Program-made: the position numbers and the translations under genes
The notes under the pieces: generated by a model
Told to the model about the DNA's origin: nothing
Database searches by the model: none
Seen by the model: only the letters and a program-made list of their open reading frames with translations
Source of the DNA: Microvelia longipes
Lineage: Eukaryota > Arthropoda > Insecta > Hemiptera > Veliidae
Direction: 5' to 3'
Assembly (NCBI GenBank): GCA_018340805.1
Contig: JACMZG010001863.1
Location: 51,087,172-51,151,171 of the forward strand
DNA length: 64,000 nucleotides
In this document: positions 24,590 through 37,454 of the stretch, piece by piece
Layout of the letters: every line of letters begins with the position of its first letter
Position numbering within the stretch: position 1 is the first letter of the stretch

Positions 24590-25215
24590 ACGAAAATCAG
24601 TTATATAGGGGACAGTCTGTTGATATCGGAAAATATGTTTTAAGGTTCATTTAACCACATTTCATATGATCTCAGGACCAAAATTTCGAAATATACAAGT
24701 TGTTACAACGCTAAAATATGTGTTTTCTCTGATTCGGTAATTGAACTTTAGCGAGACGCATGTAGCCATGTTTAAAGACATAAAATGATATGCTAAGTTT
24801 CCATCTCATTATCAGATAATGCTTGTGTTACTGTTTTTTCAACAAAACTGGGTATGGGCAATGCGAGACAACATATAACCGCCAATTCCATTTAGAGTTA
24901 ATAGTTAATATTAGTGGGTACTGGTGGATATACCTTTAGCGTAATTTAGAATTATGTACTTATTTACAAGTAGGATCTATTGGCTTTTTCTTGGATCCAT
25001 TAGAAGTTAAGGCTCATAGCAACGACCCAGTGGTCAATGCCTGGTTGGGAACTTCGGGAATCTAAGGACATGAAGTTACATATTCTCTCTTGAGGACGGT
25101 TTAATAAAATTTAACGCACTTTTCATTTATCTGCAGTGTACCCCGGCCGAAGCGGAGTCCGAAGTAAAGTAGGATATAGAGTAGCGAATCTTAGATCCAT
25201 CAAATAGGAACAGGT
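24590..25215 (+). mobile_element. dispersed family D, diverged copy
   Basis: TTCCATCTCATTATCAG, AACGACCCAGTGGTCAATGC, GTACCCCGGCCGAAGCGG and AGTCCGAAG follow the order seen at 7359-8125. Confidence 0.5.
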
Positions 25216-26093
25216 AAGCCTTCCGTAACCTGTATGTTTTCTTTCCTAATTGTGTGTACACAAGATTAATTGGGCTATTTCTATTTTAATTATCAATTAT
25301 GGAAAAGAAAATGGATTCTAAAACAGATCTTGAATTAAAGAAGGACTAACAAATATTCGCATCTTTTATTGCAATATCCCTTACGTCCAGCTCACTCCTA
25401 TATCTACAAAACTAAAGTTGTGCAATGACTTTGAATTAATGAATGAAATAAAATAAACCTTATAACTAAAGCTTTTGTTTATCGCTTCATTTAAAAAGCC
25501 ATAATAAAACATGCAATTTCTATATCTCCTCTACAGAAGAACGTTTATATCTATATATTACATAAACAGAAGCCGTTTTCGATCTGCTCAGATCCCATTC
25601 ATAGTACATGCCGGTGAGATGCTATGTAGACGCCTCAATCAGACCTTCTAGACAGAGTCATGTAGGGGACCAACTATGTAATAAGGCTAATAAGACCTTG
25701 TAGGGAAAATAACATTGTAATAAGGCTCTCAGATCCAGTAGAATCATGATTGTATCCACTAGTAATTTATATATGGGCTGAATGAAGTCATTTATTACGA
25801 TGTCTTTGGCTTCCCAATTCAATATTGGTTATGCCCGCACATAACCAATAGTAAGTCTTTGGTTATTCGTAAGTCATAATATTCCTTATTTCATGTTTAC
25901 GAATACAACAATTCCTAATTAAACAACCGTAAAACATAATATACTGACTTCGGCAATGTCCGTAACTACGATTGCACACATGCGATTAACGAGATAGTCT
26001 CTAGCCTCTCTCTCTCTCAATGCAATGGTATTGTTTATCCCTGTTCTAATTATAATAACTCTATGTATATCTTACGGGTATAGACAGCTGTTA
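25216..26093. other. gene-free spacer
   Basis: Nothing recognised. Confidence 0.45.
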
Positions 26094-26822
26094 ACACCAT
26101 AGAGATGTGTTACTAGAGGGACCATACCTATCTCAATACATTGAGATAGTCCAATAACCAGACCTAAAAAATATGACTCATTTTGTAATACTTCAAACAA
26201 ATTTTTTCTGAAAATATATCTTTACTTATGAAAGGAAAACATAGTTTGCCTATCCAGAGTGGAGCCTTTCATATGAATGCACTCGCTCAAAATATTCGAA
26301 AATCACACAAATTCTAGTTTTCTTGTAATAAGTGGTTCCCTGTAGGTCGTGTACAAAACATGAAGAGAACGTTTTTAAAGCTGATAAAATTTCCTATAAA
26401 ACGTGTGTTTTTTCGTCAAAATCGGTTAAATTCCAATCCTATGAAGGGCTCCACTCTGGGTAGGCAGACTATGTTTTTTTCTTCATAATTTAAGGTATAT
26501 TTTCAGAAAAATTTAATTTGAAGTAGTACAAAATGAGTTACATTTTTTCAGGTCCGGTTCTTGGACTAAGAGGCTTGTAATATTTTTTTAGTACTCTTAA
26601 GGACTCTGTGTAACCTTAATGTAACCTTAACACTGTGTTTAAGGCTATGATCAATCAATCGTTGATCGTTGTCGCCATTGCTTGTCTTTTGTATTATGTA
26701 AGTTTTGTTTATAAGTCACTGTACTTTTGTAGTGTGTATTTGATTGTATTAATAATCGCTGATGGTTAGGTTGCTATGAAGATCTCCTCTAATAATATAT
26801 CTCTATTATATTACTTAAGAGA
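26094..26822. mobile_element. MITE M1 copy split by a foldback element
   Basis: The left M1 end CATAGAGATGTGTTACTAGA is at 26097, and the right part (CTCTGTGTAACCTTAATG ... ATCTCCTCTAATAATATATC) at 26590-26815. Between them, 26152-26577 is a foldback: AACCAGACCTAAAAAATATG / CATTTTTTCAGGTCCGGTT, AAACATAGTTTGCCTATCC / GGTAGGCAGACTATGTTT and AGAGTGGAGCC / GGCTCCACTCT. Confidence 0.8.
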
Positions 26823-27535
26823 GCGGGACACACCACGGATCTTTAATAAAGGCGATGATGAGCTAATTCGATTTGCCGTTTATCGCAGTGATCTCATTGA
26901 GGATAAAAAATATGCTTAATTTTCCTGCTGTGAGCGTATAAAATATATCTCGTGTGTTAAAAATATTGACGTCACAAGGCTAATAGGTAAAGTAATGAAA
27001 TAAAAACAAGATAAGCTAACGTACTAGATGATTCTAGATCAATTTAAAATATAAATTTTCACTATAAACAGAAAACATTTTGTGTCGAGGCATGTATTCC
27101 CTTTGTGGTCAAATACGCTTTAAGTTAATTTATTAGGAATTCTTTTTCTCACTATTTTTATTTTTATTGCCAGTGGTTTCAAATTAATTCAATAAGTTCG
27201 ATACCAATTTGAATTTGTTGTATTTAATCGTAAAACATTCTGTCCGATTTTTTAAAGCTTTTAGTTCCCCGAAACTTTATTATAAAGCTATAGAGGTTTG
27301 TTTGCCGGAAATTCTTTCATATTTAGATAGCACTGGAATTGACTGATGACTTCTTAGTTGATTTGCATAAATATTTACTTATCTTTAAGGATAAACTTTA
27401 TGGTTTAAATCTTTTATTTCCTTCTAACTCAGATTAATAGAACAACTTTTTCCAAAATGAAGGTACTTCTCAGCAAGATGTCTACCGGAATACTAACTTT
27501 GTTGCGGGAATACTAACGCTCGAGTAAAACACGCA
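26823..27535. other. gene-free spacer
   Basis: Nothing recognised. Confidence 0.45.
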
Positions 27536-27549
27536 GCGTTATCAAGCAT

Positions 27550-27812
27550 ATGTTCGATATCATAGAGATATTACAACTAGAGGGGCTCTATAGGTTAAAT
27601 ATTAAAACATCGCAAAAGTAACCTTCACTAAAAATATAATCAAATAATCAGTTCAAAATTACAGTAACATACTCGTATATAGAAGAACGTTATCAAAACA
27701 CAAACAATGTGCGGAAAGCCGAAAACAGTTGATTTATTTTTAACCTTAATTCACTCCTGAAGGAGGTTTCAATGAGGTTACACAGAGCCCCAAAAAGATG
27801 TTTCAGTGTAAT
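27550..27812 (+). mobile_element. MITE family M1, copy lacking its right end
   Basis: It starts TCATAGAGATATTACAACTA, then GAGGGGCTCTATAGGTTAAA, AACATCGCAAAAGTAACCT and CACTCCTGAAGGAGGTTTC, ending GCCCCAAAAAGATGTTTCAG. Confidence 0.85.
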
Positions 27813-28329
27813 TTTTTTACATATTTTGAGCAAATGTTTTACAACCTAAACGAAAAAGAAGGTTTGAATGGAAGAAAAAATGTTGATATAACCTCAAATT
27901 ACAATCTCCGTTTCAAAAAGACCTAAGCGAGCTTCTTGCAGCGCTAGCAACATGTAGCGCAAACAAGATAAGCGGCTTCATTTTGGAAAATGATGCAAGT
28001 GTTGCTGCAAACCAAAAGGCAGGTGTACGTTTCTTATCTTCATTGTACTGTTCATTATCACTTAATTACCTATATTGTCACTTACGTACCTATATTGTCA
28101 CTTTCTTACCTTTCTTCGTAAGTTGTAGGAATTTCAATGTCTACGTAAGAAAGTTCATATGGATTATGAACTATTATCAACCAAATTCCACTGATTGAAC
28201 GTAAATGAATAAAACATGCTTGAATGTGAACTGTTTTGCTTCATTTAAAGCACATACGTTTGTCTCCCATTTTAAAATCAAGAATTGTATTGAAGTAATA
28301 TCGTGGTCAGTCGATAAGGTTCAAACAAA

Positions 28330-28430
28330 GAGACTTACATCAAATTGTTAGTTACTTTTTCGATGTTCTAAAATTAAACTGATATGCCCCCTCTAGTAAT
28401 AATTTCTCATCTGCTCTATGATCTCTATAA
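28330..28430. mobile_element. MITE M1 end fragment
   Basis: GTTACTTTTTCGATGTTCTA, then GATATGCCCCCTCTAGTAAT and TCTCTATAAT. Confidence 0.55.
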
Positions 28431-28439
28431 TCAACTGCG

Positions 28440-31400
28440 CATGTCTTAAATTATGGCAAGTGTACCTACCGACAGGTTTTTCCCACAACTTATTAATGAA
28501 TAGTTAATTGGTTTTATTTCCCTTTAATTAGACATCTCTTGATTTAGAATTAGTTTATTACAATCATGTTATACACTTTTAGGTTTTATAAATAGCTTTC
28601 AATTTGAAAGAACCCTACTTTTCTAGTAACTGTGCTGTTTGCTTTTATCCATGGAAGGTGCATAAGTTTAACTTTATTTTTCTGCCTGAATTAAGTTGGC
28701 CTAGATTTCTGTTGAAAAGTAATAAGGCAATCGCATCTAATTGACTTTTCTGAGAAAATCTTGAGTAAAAGTTTCTTAGGGAATATTTATTTGTGTAGGT
28801 TGGCCATTCTTTAAAATCAACATGATTTGCAATTTTTCGTTTTTGTTTTGTATTCTACTTAGTATTTTGAATATTTAAAAAAAAGAATTATTCTTTCCTT
28901 ATTTTGTGTCTACTATTTATAATTATAACTGCTTTAACGTTCAAATTAGTGTTTTTAATAAACGAGGCATATGCGGCAAGGAACAACAGAAAAAGAAAAT
29001 ACACTGCTCTTATATAAAGGCGAAGAACCAATATAATAAGGAGCGTTTATTACAGCAAACCGCGACTTAAATTTGAGCTAAAAAATTGGATTTATTTTAC
29101 CAATAAAGTATCGACAGCAGACAGTATAATACTGCTAAATCAATATTTTGAATAAATATCATAAGGAAAAGGTAAATAAGGTCATAATAAAATATTATAT
29201 GTTTATTATAATTAAGAAATTGAAAGTAAAAATAATTATTAAAATAACCTGACTTTGGACATGGGTTCAGCCCCGATAAGTATATACATGACATATTATC
29301 GAGATTCAACCTACAAATTATCAGTGGCGATATCGGTGTTTAACACCGGGTTGAACCCTCGTCTACACGGAGCAAAATCGGTGTCGATGCATCAACCTGG
29401 TGTTCAAGTATTCAACACATCGTATAGACGAGGTTTATATTTAAGATTTAAGTTTGATAACCCTTAACTTCTTTTATTTTTACGCTATAGTTATTTTTAT
29501 TATTTTTATATGAACAATCCAGAGTTGCTAAGTCAGTTAATAAAATCTCATAGTACATTGCACTTTCCTTCAAAATGATACTAACGCTAAATTGGAATCA
29601 AGAAACAATATCAAGTTAATCGCACTTATCCTAATTCCATTGTGACCTAATTTGTGTAATTGCAACTTTTGATATCTTATCAAAGCTATTGTTGTAGACA
29701 TTAGGATTTGGATGCTGATTAGTTGGTAACGCTGCTTGATTGGATGTATGAGGATATCACAACTAGGATAACATTATTTTACTATCAACACGAATATCCA
29801 AATGTTTGATTGTTTTTTAATTAGGATATTAATTAGTTGTTAAAAGTAATGAATCACCGATTGGTATAAATAAATTTATGGTAGTCAACCTAAAAGTTTA
29901 CGATGATAATAGTAGATACGGCAGCATTATAGTGCTGCAGAAATTGCCCTAGCAATAATTCCAAAGAAATAAAATTACCCTGCCGCCATGTAATACCACT
30001 GCAAGAAAAATGAATTAATAATTGTTATAATAACAAAGAAATGTTGTTTAAATACTTGAAATCGAACAAGTTACAACTTTTATTCTTCTTTAGACTTCAT
30101 GTGAAGCCATATGTAGGATAAAATTGATGTCCGATAAACACTTTTCTCTGCCTTGGATATAAAATCGCACTTTGCTGACTTTTCAGTATTCAGTCAGTGA
30201 AGTACCTAATTTATTGCCGCTCTCAAAAAAATGAATTTAGATTATTACTTAAAGCGCGAGTTAAGCAAAAAATGAGCAGGGATAGAATCCCCAACTTTTT
30301 AAAATCCGCGTCTACAATACAACTCTAAAAAATAAATTTCTAGCGCAGATATCCCCCTATCAGGCGAATTTTCTTATAAAGCGTGTTTAACAATCCATTT
30401 TGTTTTTTGTTTCCGGTTTATGCTTTATAACTTGACCAGTAGCATTATAACTCGGTTACTCATTTTTACTGGATTTTTCCAAAGGAAAGTTTCATAAAAC
30501 GTATTTTTTGTTGTTGTTAGAGACCTTTGAAACGGATTTCTGACACACTCTCGACTTTGACTCTCACCATGCCAAATGTACATTTCTTGTACCATTCTTT
30601 GTAAATGTATTTACAAAATACACTAAAATATATATATTTTTCTGTAAGACTAAGTTTCAAACTTGATTTATAGGGAATGACACAATATAATAGTGCGAGA
30701 GACACCTAGGAAATGTAACGAGCAAAATGCAATGCTACATCTTGGATGTAGCATGCGTGACACATGGTGCTTCATCTTGTGTCAACTATTCATGTTTTAC
30801 AAAACTCGGTAGTATTAAATGATATTATAGGGAATCCTTGAAGGAACTTATTACAATAATTGTCATCTTAACCTTTCTCTCTCTTCATTGAATTAGACAT
30901 ATATTAGCCTTTTAATTTATATTGCACTTAAAAAATAGAGCGTAGTAATCATGCACGTATAATTTACAATTTTAAAATTTTTCATAATATTTATGGGTAC
31001 CCCGTACCCGTGTTTTAATAGTGATTTCACTGTCTTACCAAGTGATTTCTATGTTAATCATTTTGTGCTTCAATGAATATTATTCATGCCACAGGCAATC
31101 TATTAAAATGCAAGCCATAGTTTGTTCGTGTTTATACTCTAATTTTACATGATTTACATGAGTGCATTGCGGGATTAATATATAATATAAAATTAAGGCG
31201 TTTCTTACAAATTATATTTTAATCTGAAATTCTTATTATTTTTCTCTAAGTATTTATATTATATTATAGTATTTATATTATATCATAATACTGATTATTT
31301 TTTATTTCATGTTTTTTTTTCTATTACTTTTAATTATTTTATATTTTTATTTGTAATTTAATTTCCTAATTTACAATTCTATTTATGATTTTATTGTTTA

Positions 31401-32650
31401 ATTAATTTTAAGAAATTTAAAAGTAAGTTTCAACAATGTTCAAAAGTTACAAGTTACTACAATTATTTCTAATTAATAATTTATTGTTGAGATTTACGAT
31501 CGAATTTTACGATAAATAAATGTTTATAAACTGTAAAACATTTATTAAATTGATGAAAATCAAACATAGATAACGAAAGTACATATTCTGTGCAACAGAA
31601 TAAAATGCTATTGCACATTTGTTACTACTTATAGAAATTTAGAATTATTCTGATGACTTGGTTTATTTACATTTAGTTATAAAATGAAATCGCGATGTAA
31701 GCAATTGTTTAAAATATTTTATCGTACTATTGTCAAATAAATTTTACTATATTTTATTACTATAATAACTTCTAATAATCATCAAACAGTCGTTATGTAA
31801 ATTATGTAAACACTGCATTTTCTATTTCATTTATGAGATATCAAGAGGTTAATTTATATTATCCAGTCTCACTCTGTTATCACTTGAGAAACCTCATTAT
31901 GAGTGATATCTTTTGTGATTGAGATAAGATAGTTTGATAATAGAGTAACTGGTTTTTGTTAAGAGATAAGGGATGAGTAATTGGAGTGTGTGACCCTATC
32001 CATTTTTGAAAGTGATAAGGATTATTTTAGAATTATAGTGTCATGACGCTACCCGCATGGCTCTGTTTGGTTTTGCTCTAAGCTTTAAACTCGTATCAAA
32101 AATTAATGAAAATAAATAAATCAAGATAATGAAGGTACTTGAGAGATTTTGTTCAACTTTAGTTTGATTAAAGTTTCAGATGATAACTTAAAAGAAACCC
32201 GTGGGGAATATAATTATCCCAACAAATCACATGCGTTTAAAAAAGTAGCCAAGTCTAGCGTAAAAATTTGTAAGATAAGCCAAGTCAAATGTTCCTAATT
32301 AAGCTTGAAAATATAAGAGGTCTTGGCGGTTTTACTTTGTGAATTGACCATTACACAACACCCAGAAGTGCATAGTGCGCTTATTAAATAGTCTACTGTC
32401 TACACTCTATACTAGACCTTTAGTACCACACTACCTCAAGTTGCATAATGGCCAAGTCATAAACTGAAATCGCCAAGACTTCACATATTTAAGCATTATT
32501 AGGAACCTACAACTTGACGTATTCAATGATCTCACAACTTTTTACTTTAGACTTGGCTATTTTTTACACGCATGTGTTTTGTTTGGGATTTCATTCCTTT
32601 TTGCAAGCTTGAAAAATATTCCTTATACTGCCGTGCCTTCAGATCGAAAA
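28440..32650. other. mostly unique AT-rich intronic sequence
   Basis: No gene is recognised. A short imperfect inverted repeat (AACCCTCGTCTACACGG at about 29355 and CGTATAGACGAGGTTT at about 29420) suggests a small MITE remnant. A single CCCCGTACCCGTGTTT near 30999 is a fragment of family D. The frames at 29097, 29255 and 30517 show no family features. Confidence 0.5.
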
Positions 32651-32654
32651 ATTA

Positions 32655-32815
32655 TTGAGATGTGGAATATTTTTATAGAAGTAAACATCATTTGTCTTCC
32701 CAAAATTGTATAATTTAATATACATAGCCAGCTTTGGACCTTAGCGATCATCATTAGTGCCAGTGAAATGAGTCAAGAGCTAAGATTCTTCTTGGCCGGT
32801 TTCTTATAGCAGACA
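32655..32815 (-). mobile_element. Penelope-type repeat terminus with altered core
   Basis: GAGATGTGGAATATTTTTAT, TTTGTCTTCCCA and CATAGCCAGCTTTGGACC, then TCATCATTAGTGCC and TTGGCCGGTTTCT. The same order recurs at 62510-62660. On the - strand the core reads CTAATGA...CAAA, with the hairpin stem GATC/GGTC kept. Confidence 0.55.
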
Positions 32816-33114
32816 AATTATTTAGTTCGACCGACGAAATCCAACGACGCAAATAACAGTCAACGTAAACAATATAAAACAACGGATGTCGAATCACGCG
32901 TGAAAAGGAACACCAAGAAAATTCTGACTTAGATAATGGGACGCTGGGTGTATAATTTGGCTATGACTTTATTTTTATTTTTTTTTAAATTGCTGTAAAA
33001 AAATTAAATTTTTTAAAAATTTTCTGAGCTTGAACACAGCGTGTGTCCGAATCTGTAAATATATGTTTTTCATTACTCATTTGCATCATTACTCTACAAG
33101 ATCCTGCCTGTCAA

Positions 33115-33478
33115 ACAAATGGTTACATGAACCAAATTTGGCTACATTAGTTAGAAATGGAGCGTTTTGATCCCCTACTAATCAAAATATTTTCATGGTC
33201 CTAATTTGGGTACTTAAGTTAGGAATGGAGCGTTTTGATCCCCTACTAATCAAAATGGTTTATACATGGACCTAATTTGGGCACTTTAGTTAGAAATGGA
33301 GCGTTTTGATCCCCTACTAATCAAAATGGTTTATACATGGACCTAATTTGGGCACTTTAGTTAAGAATGGAGCGTTTTGATCCCTACTAATCAAAAATGG
33401 TTTATACATGGACCTAATTTAGGTACTTTAGTTAGAAATGGAGCGTTTTGATCCGCTACTAAGCAAAATGGTTTGAAT
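33115..33478. repeat. tandem repeat, about 70-bp unit, 5 copies
   Basis: GTTAGAAATGGAGCGTTTTG followed by ATCCCCTACTAATCAAAATG recurs every 70 bp or so, with few changes. Confidence 0.93.
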
Positions 33479-34384
33479 TAGCACTCTACCAGTGTGTAGT
33501 ACTCTACCTGTTTTTTATTCCCCAAATTGCTCTGTCACTATTTCTCGCATTGACTTAAAATTTTGTACTCTGGGTATTTCTTTATGGTTTTATATCAGTG
33601 ATTATGTTTCTTTTTGAATCTGTCTTTATGAATTCCATATTTAGTCGGTGATTATCACTTTCAGATTATTCTATATTTCTTTTTACAAAAAATGAAGCTT
33701 TCAGATTTACCCCTTGAACTTATCCTTACTTCTATCGTATTTAAAAAAAGACTAAAAGATAATTTTAAATAAAAGCAAAAAAAATATATATAAAAGAAAA
33801 ATAAGTTTTTTATCTTATTTTTAAAGAAAAGAAATAATATATTATAAAAAGAACGAAAAAAAGATTTAAATCACTAAAAAGAAATGTTGAAGAGGTAAAA
33901 ATACTTGACTTGTCAGACGAGGTAGATAAAGAGAACAACGCAGTTTGAATAAAACAATCAAGTCTAAACAATCTTGATAACAAACAACTGATAAGGAAAT
34001 TTTCGTGGCACAACCTTTAGCCAATAGCTGCGTGAGAACGAGGGGCACAGATTTCTGTCATTTTTTGTGACTTTAACAGCAGATAAGGTTATATAAAGAA
34101 AAAGTATTTAGGACTGTTAGATTGTTTTTACTTGATAATTATTTCCGATATTTAAAGGCTCGCTTGGCTGAACATTCTGTCTTTAGAATCAGGTTGATAT
34201 TTAGATATTTAAAAGTTCTTGTATAAAGCTACCGAAAATTAAAAAAAAATATATATAGATATCCTTACATTGATAACAAAAGATTTTCGTTTGTTTTTTT
34301 ATCAATTTTTGTATCTTTCTTATACAAATATACAACATTTAAATAATTAATTAATTATAAAATACGCGATTTGGTATCAAAATG

Positions 34385-34745
34385 GTTTTAGTCAAGAAGA
34401 GAAAATCGGGTACGGAGTACCTCGGAACTTTTCCTCGTAAAACATTATATTGTATAATTTAGAATAGCACAACTACACCTATAAACTGATTTTTGCACAA
34501 AAATCATTTAGTTCTCTGTCGTAGCTCTAGCACAAGTACACTAGGAGCTGCGATGATAACAGACACACACTCACATACAGAGAGACAACTTTGTGAAAAC
34601 CACTCAGGATGTCTTAAAAACACCTGCAACGGATAATTCCGGTGACATCCCGGTTTCGGATTTTTTGCAAACGCAATACTTTTTTTATACCTACCGTATA
34701 CATAAGGAAAAGTAAAATTTTTTGATATTATTATTTTGTTAAATA
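34385..34745 (-). mobile_element. dispersed family D, copy
   Basis: Inverse order of the hallmarks: AAATCGGGTACGGAGTACCT, CACTAGGAGCTGCGATGATA, ACTCAGGATGTCTTAAAAAC, ATTCCGGTGACATCCCGG and TACCTACCGTATACATAAGG. Confidence 0.75.
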
Positions 34746-36284
34746 TTTAATAATATTAATATCTTTGATATTCAATTAGCTAGACGCTTAATTGATGTTT
34801 AGTTAATTCTGTTACTCTACTCCGTTAGGGGAAGCAATTGGTGATTTGGTATTTTATTATGACTAGGTTTCAGCTTACCTAACTATACTACCTCCAACTA
34901 TCCCCTTTAAATAAGATCGAATTTTTGCATTAAAACCGATTTTCTCTATTGCATAACATTGTGGGTTATCTTTTCGAACCAGAGAGTATACTGTTTACAC
35001 AAATATGAAAATCTAGATTTGATTATTATTTCTGAGAATTTGAACTTATAAAAAAAGTTAATTTATTACTTAATAAAGTAATTTAGAAAACGAGGTCGAT
35101 AGGTAAAGATAAAGATTATTTCTATATTTAAACTTTAGTATTTGTTGGTTCCAAGAAATAGGCATTTTGAATTTATTTACCCATACTGATAATAACACAG
35201 TTTATTCTGTAATAGGTAAGAGGATGAAGCTCACTCCGAGAACCAATAACGAATAAGAGATGAAAGATAAAGAGTAAAAACTTGATAAGAAAATCGTGGG
35301 GGGAAGCTTGTATAAGAGAAGATAAGGTTATAGGAAGGGACCGTAGGACTAGATAACATCCCAGGCCTCACAACGATCCCAGCCAACGATAAACATTCCC
35401 GCGCTTTAAACACCAAGAAAATAAGAGATGGAGGGAAAATAGATAAGGGAAAAATTTTCAAACTGATAACCGACCTAAAGCTCTAAAGATTAAAAGCAAT
35501 TGATAATATAAAAAACTTTTTATCTTTTATAATAACTTGAACAGAATCGAGACTAGAACTAAACCTTGGAGAACACCATTAACTTTAATATCGAACAGTA
35601 AGATAATAAGAAATATATGAATATTAACCCAAATCTTATCTATTTATTTATAACTATGAAAATAAACACCCGTCTGAGACCCGACTTGGGATAATAAATA
35701 CAAGTATTTCATTTTATTATTATAACTATCTCTATAAAGTTCAATTATAAGTATTAACTAATATTGATAATAGCTCGAGAGGTTATAGTTGCATCCAGGG
35801 ATAGTACGATTAGTTTTTATAAAGAAAATTTTAATGTGTTTTAAAGTTCTTGTCCTTGAAACTGGGGTGTGTCTCTTAAACCCTTTAAAGCTGATTTTGT
35901 GAGACATGAAATCCTTTATGTCCTGTAGCATTTAGATAAGATTAGAGAGAATAATAATTTAAAATAAAAGACTTGAGAATTATGTCTCAAGATAAAGCAT
36001 TATTTATTGTTATTTTAAATATAGTAATATTAAATTTATAGAGGTACTTCACTTACCTAATAAAAGAAACCGTACTTAAGTCTGATGAAATCTCTAATCT
36101 CTATAATTTCTATTTATTCTTTTAATATTGGTTTTCTATATTATTTTATTAGTATAATATGTCAAACCTGTGATCACGTACATAAAATCTATAAAAAAAT
36201 TTGTTCGAAATCAAGCTATGGTGAAAGTATGCTGTTAGCTAGATATTTTCAATATCAAGCCTCATAATTTATTAAATTAGCCTT

Positions 36285-36385
36285 GATATGATGCGTATGT
36301 TTTGGCATATGTGCATTGCTGAATTTCCAATTATCCCCATGTCATGATTGATGCATATGTTTTTGCATATGCGCATTGCTGATTC
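36285..36385. repeat. short direct repeat, two copies
   Basis: GCGTATGTTTTGGCATATGT-GCATTGCTGA at about 36291 and GCATATGTTTTTGCATATGC-GCATTGCTGA at about 36352. Confidence 0.8.
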
Positions 36386-36499
36386 CTAATATGTAGTTAG
36401 TTGTAGTTGCTGTGTATATCCTAGACGGAAAAAATCGACTAAGGTGGTCAATGAATATAGTGACTAAAAGTCGACTTAAGGTGGAACTATCATTGTCTA

Positions 36500-36575
36500 G
36501 CTTACTACTAAGGAGTATAGTATTAGTATACTATACTAATACTATTATACTATATCTATACTATACTCCTTGTTG
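36500..36575. repeat. palindrome just upstream of exon 2
   Basis: AAGGAGTATAGTATTAGTAT at the left and TATAGTATACTCCTT-like sequence inverted at the right (36518-36568). Confidence 0.7.
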
Positions 36576-36786
36576 CTACCAACTTTACTAACCTCTGATT
36601 TTCTCTCAAGCAATCAGAAATTTGATGGTTTTATTTTGCACAAATAGCTTACGTTAGTTCTTACATTTTCTTGAACTTTTAAATAAGTTTTAACTTAACA
36701 AAATCACTTTCTAATTTTAGCCAGTATTGAACTCTTGTTGTTTACATTTTGATTTTACTTTCAACTTTGGTAATTGTCTTTTTCAG

Positions 36787-37230
36787 GGGGTGAAGAAGAC
36801 GAGTGGTCAGAAAGCGGCGATAAGAAAGACAAAGAGGATGGTATAGACGACGGATCTCAAACACAAGAAGAAGACAATGAATCTGCTACCGAATCTGAAG
36901 TCAAAGAAACCGATGAGAAGAAAGACAATGAAAATAAAACTGAAGAAAGCAAAGTAACCAATGATAAGGAGAAAAAGAAAGATGAAGAAAAGCAAGAGAG
37001 TAAGATCAGAGTCGTTGCTAGTTTAGCTACGGATCCAGCTCTCAGGACGGCTTCGGATACGAAATCAGATGGAGTTGAAAGAGGGATCGAGAGCCCGGTT
37101 TCAAGTCCACCTCTGAGAAGTCCATCTGTACCTACTCCTCTCGCTAGTCCGTTACCTCCAATTAAAACTCCATTAGATACCAAAGAAGCCAAGGATTATT
37201 TCGAATCACTCCCTCCTGCTATTAAGTCTG
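36787..37230 (+). CDS. ush: FOG/u-shaped-like gene, exon 2: acidic N-terminal region
   Basis: The acceptor TTTTTCAG precedes 36787 and the donor GTAAGG follows 37230; the exon enters with one nucleotide carried over and leaves in the same phase. It encodes about 148 residues. The first half is highly charged (runs of E, D and K), and the second half is rich in Ser and Pro (PVSSPPLRSPSVPTPLASPL), ending in SLPPAIKSG. No fold is recognised. An acidic, low-complexity region before the first finger is usual in this family. The two open frames on the opposite strand here are shadows of this biased composition. Confidence 0.9.
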
Positions 37231-37454
37231 GTAAGGCTTAGCTTTTTACCTCACCTTCAAATTAACAAAGAATAGTTTGTAGTATAAATACATAATAAAT
37301 AATCCACATTCAAAATCGAGGGAGTTTGGAGCTACTAACCTTAAAAATATTGTCTATGATTTGATTTTAACTTTCTGGGTGTTCCGAGTATTGCAATGAA
37401 TTTGAAGTCCTCCAGATAATTGTCACGATGCAATTCCTGATACGCCCTTTGAAT

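Larger units (their letters stand above)
22684..36786 (+). other. candidate intron 1 of the FOG gene (14.1 kb, repeat-filled)
   Basis: It runs from GTAATA to TTTTTCAG if the first exon is right. It holds the M1 copies at 22900-27812, a family D copy, a 70-bp tandem repeat at 33115, a Penelope-type end at 32655 and palindromes near the 3' end. 28440-32650 and 34745-36280 contain little that I recognise. Large first introns often carry enhancers, but none can be identified by eye. Confidence 0.45.

Noticed and set aside
33810..34048. Two overlapping - strand frames
   Set aside because: Different frames of the same region, low complexity, no domain.
36807..37192. Two hydrophobic frames on the - strand opposite FOG exon 2
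   Set aside because: Shadows of the acidic, Ser/Pro-rich coding strand; no signals of their own.
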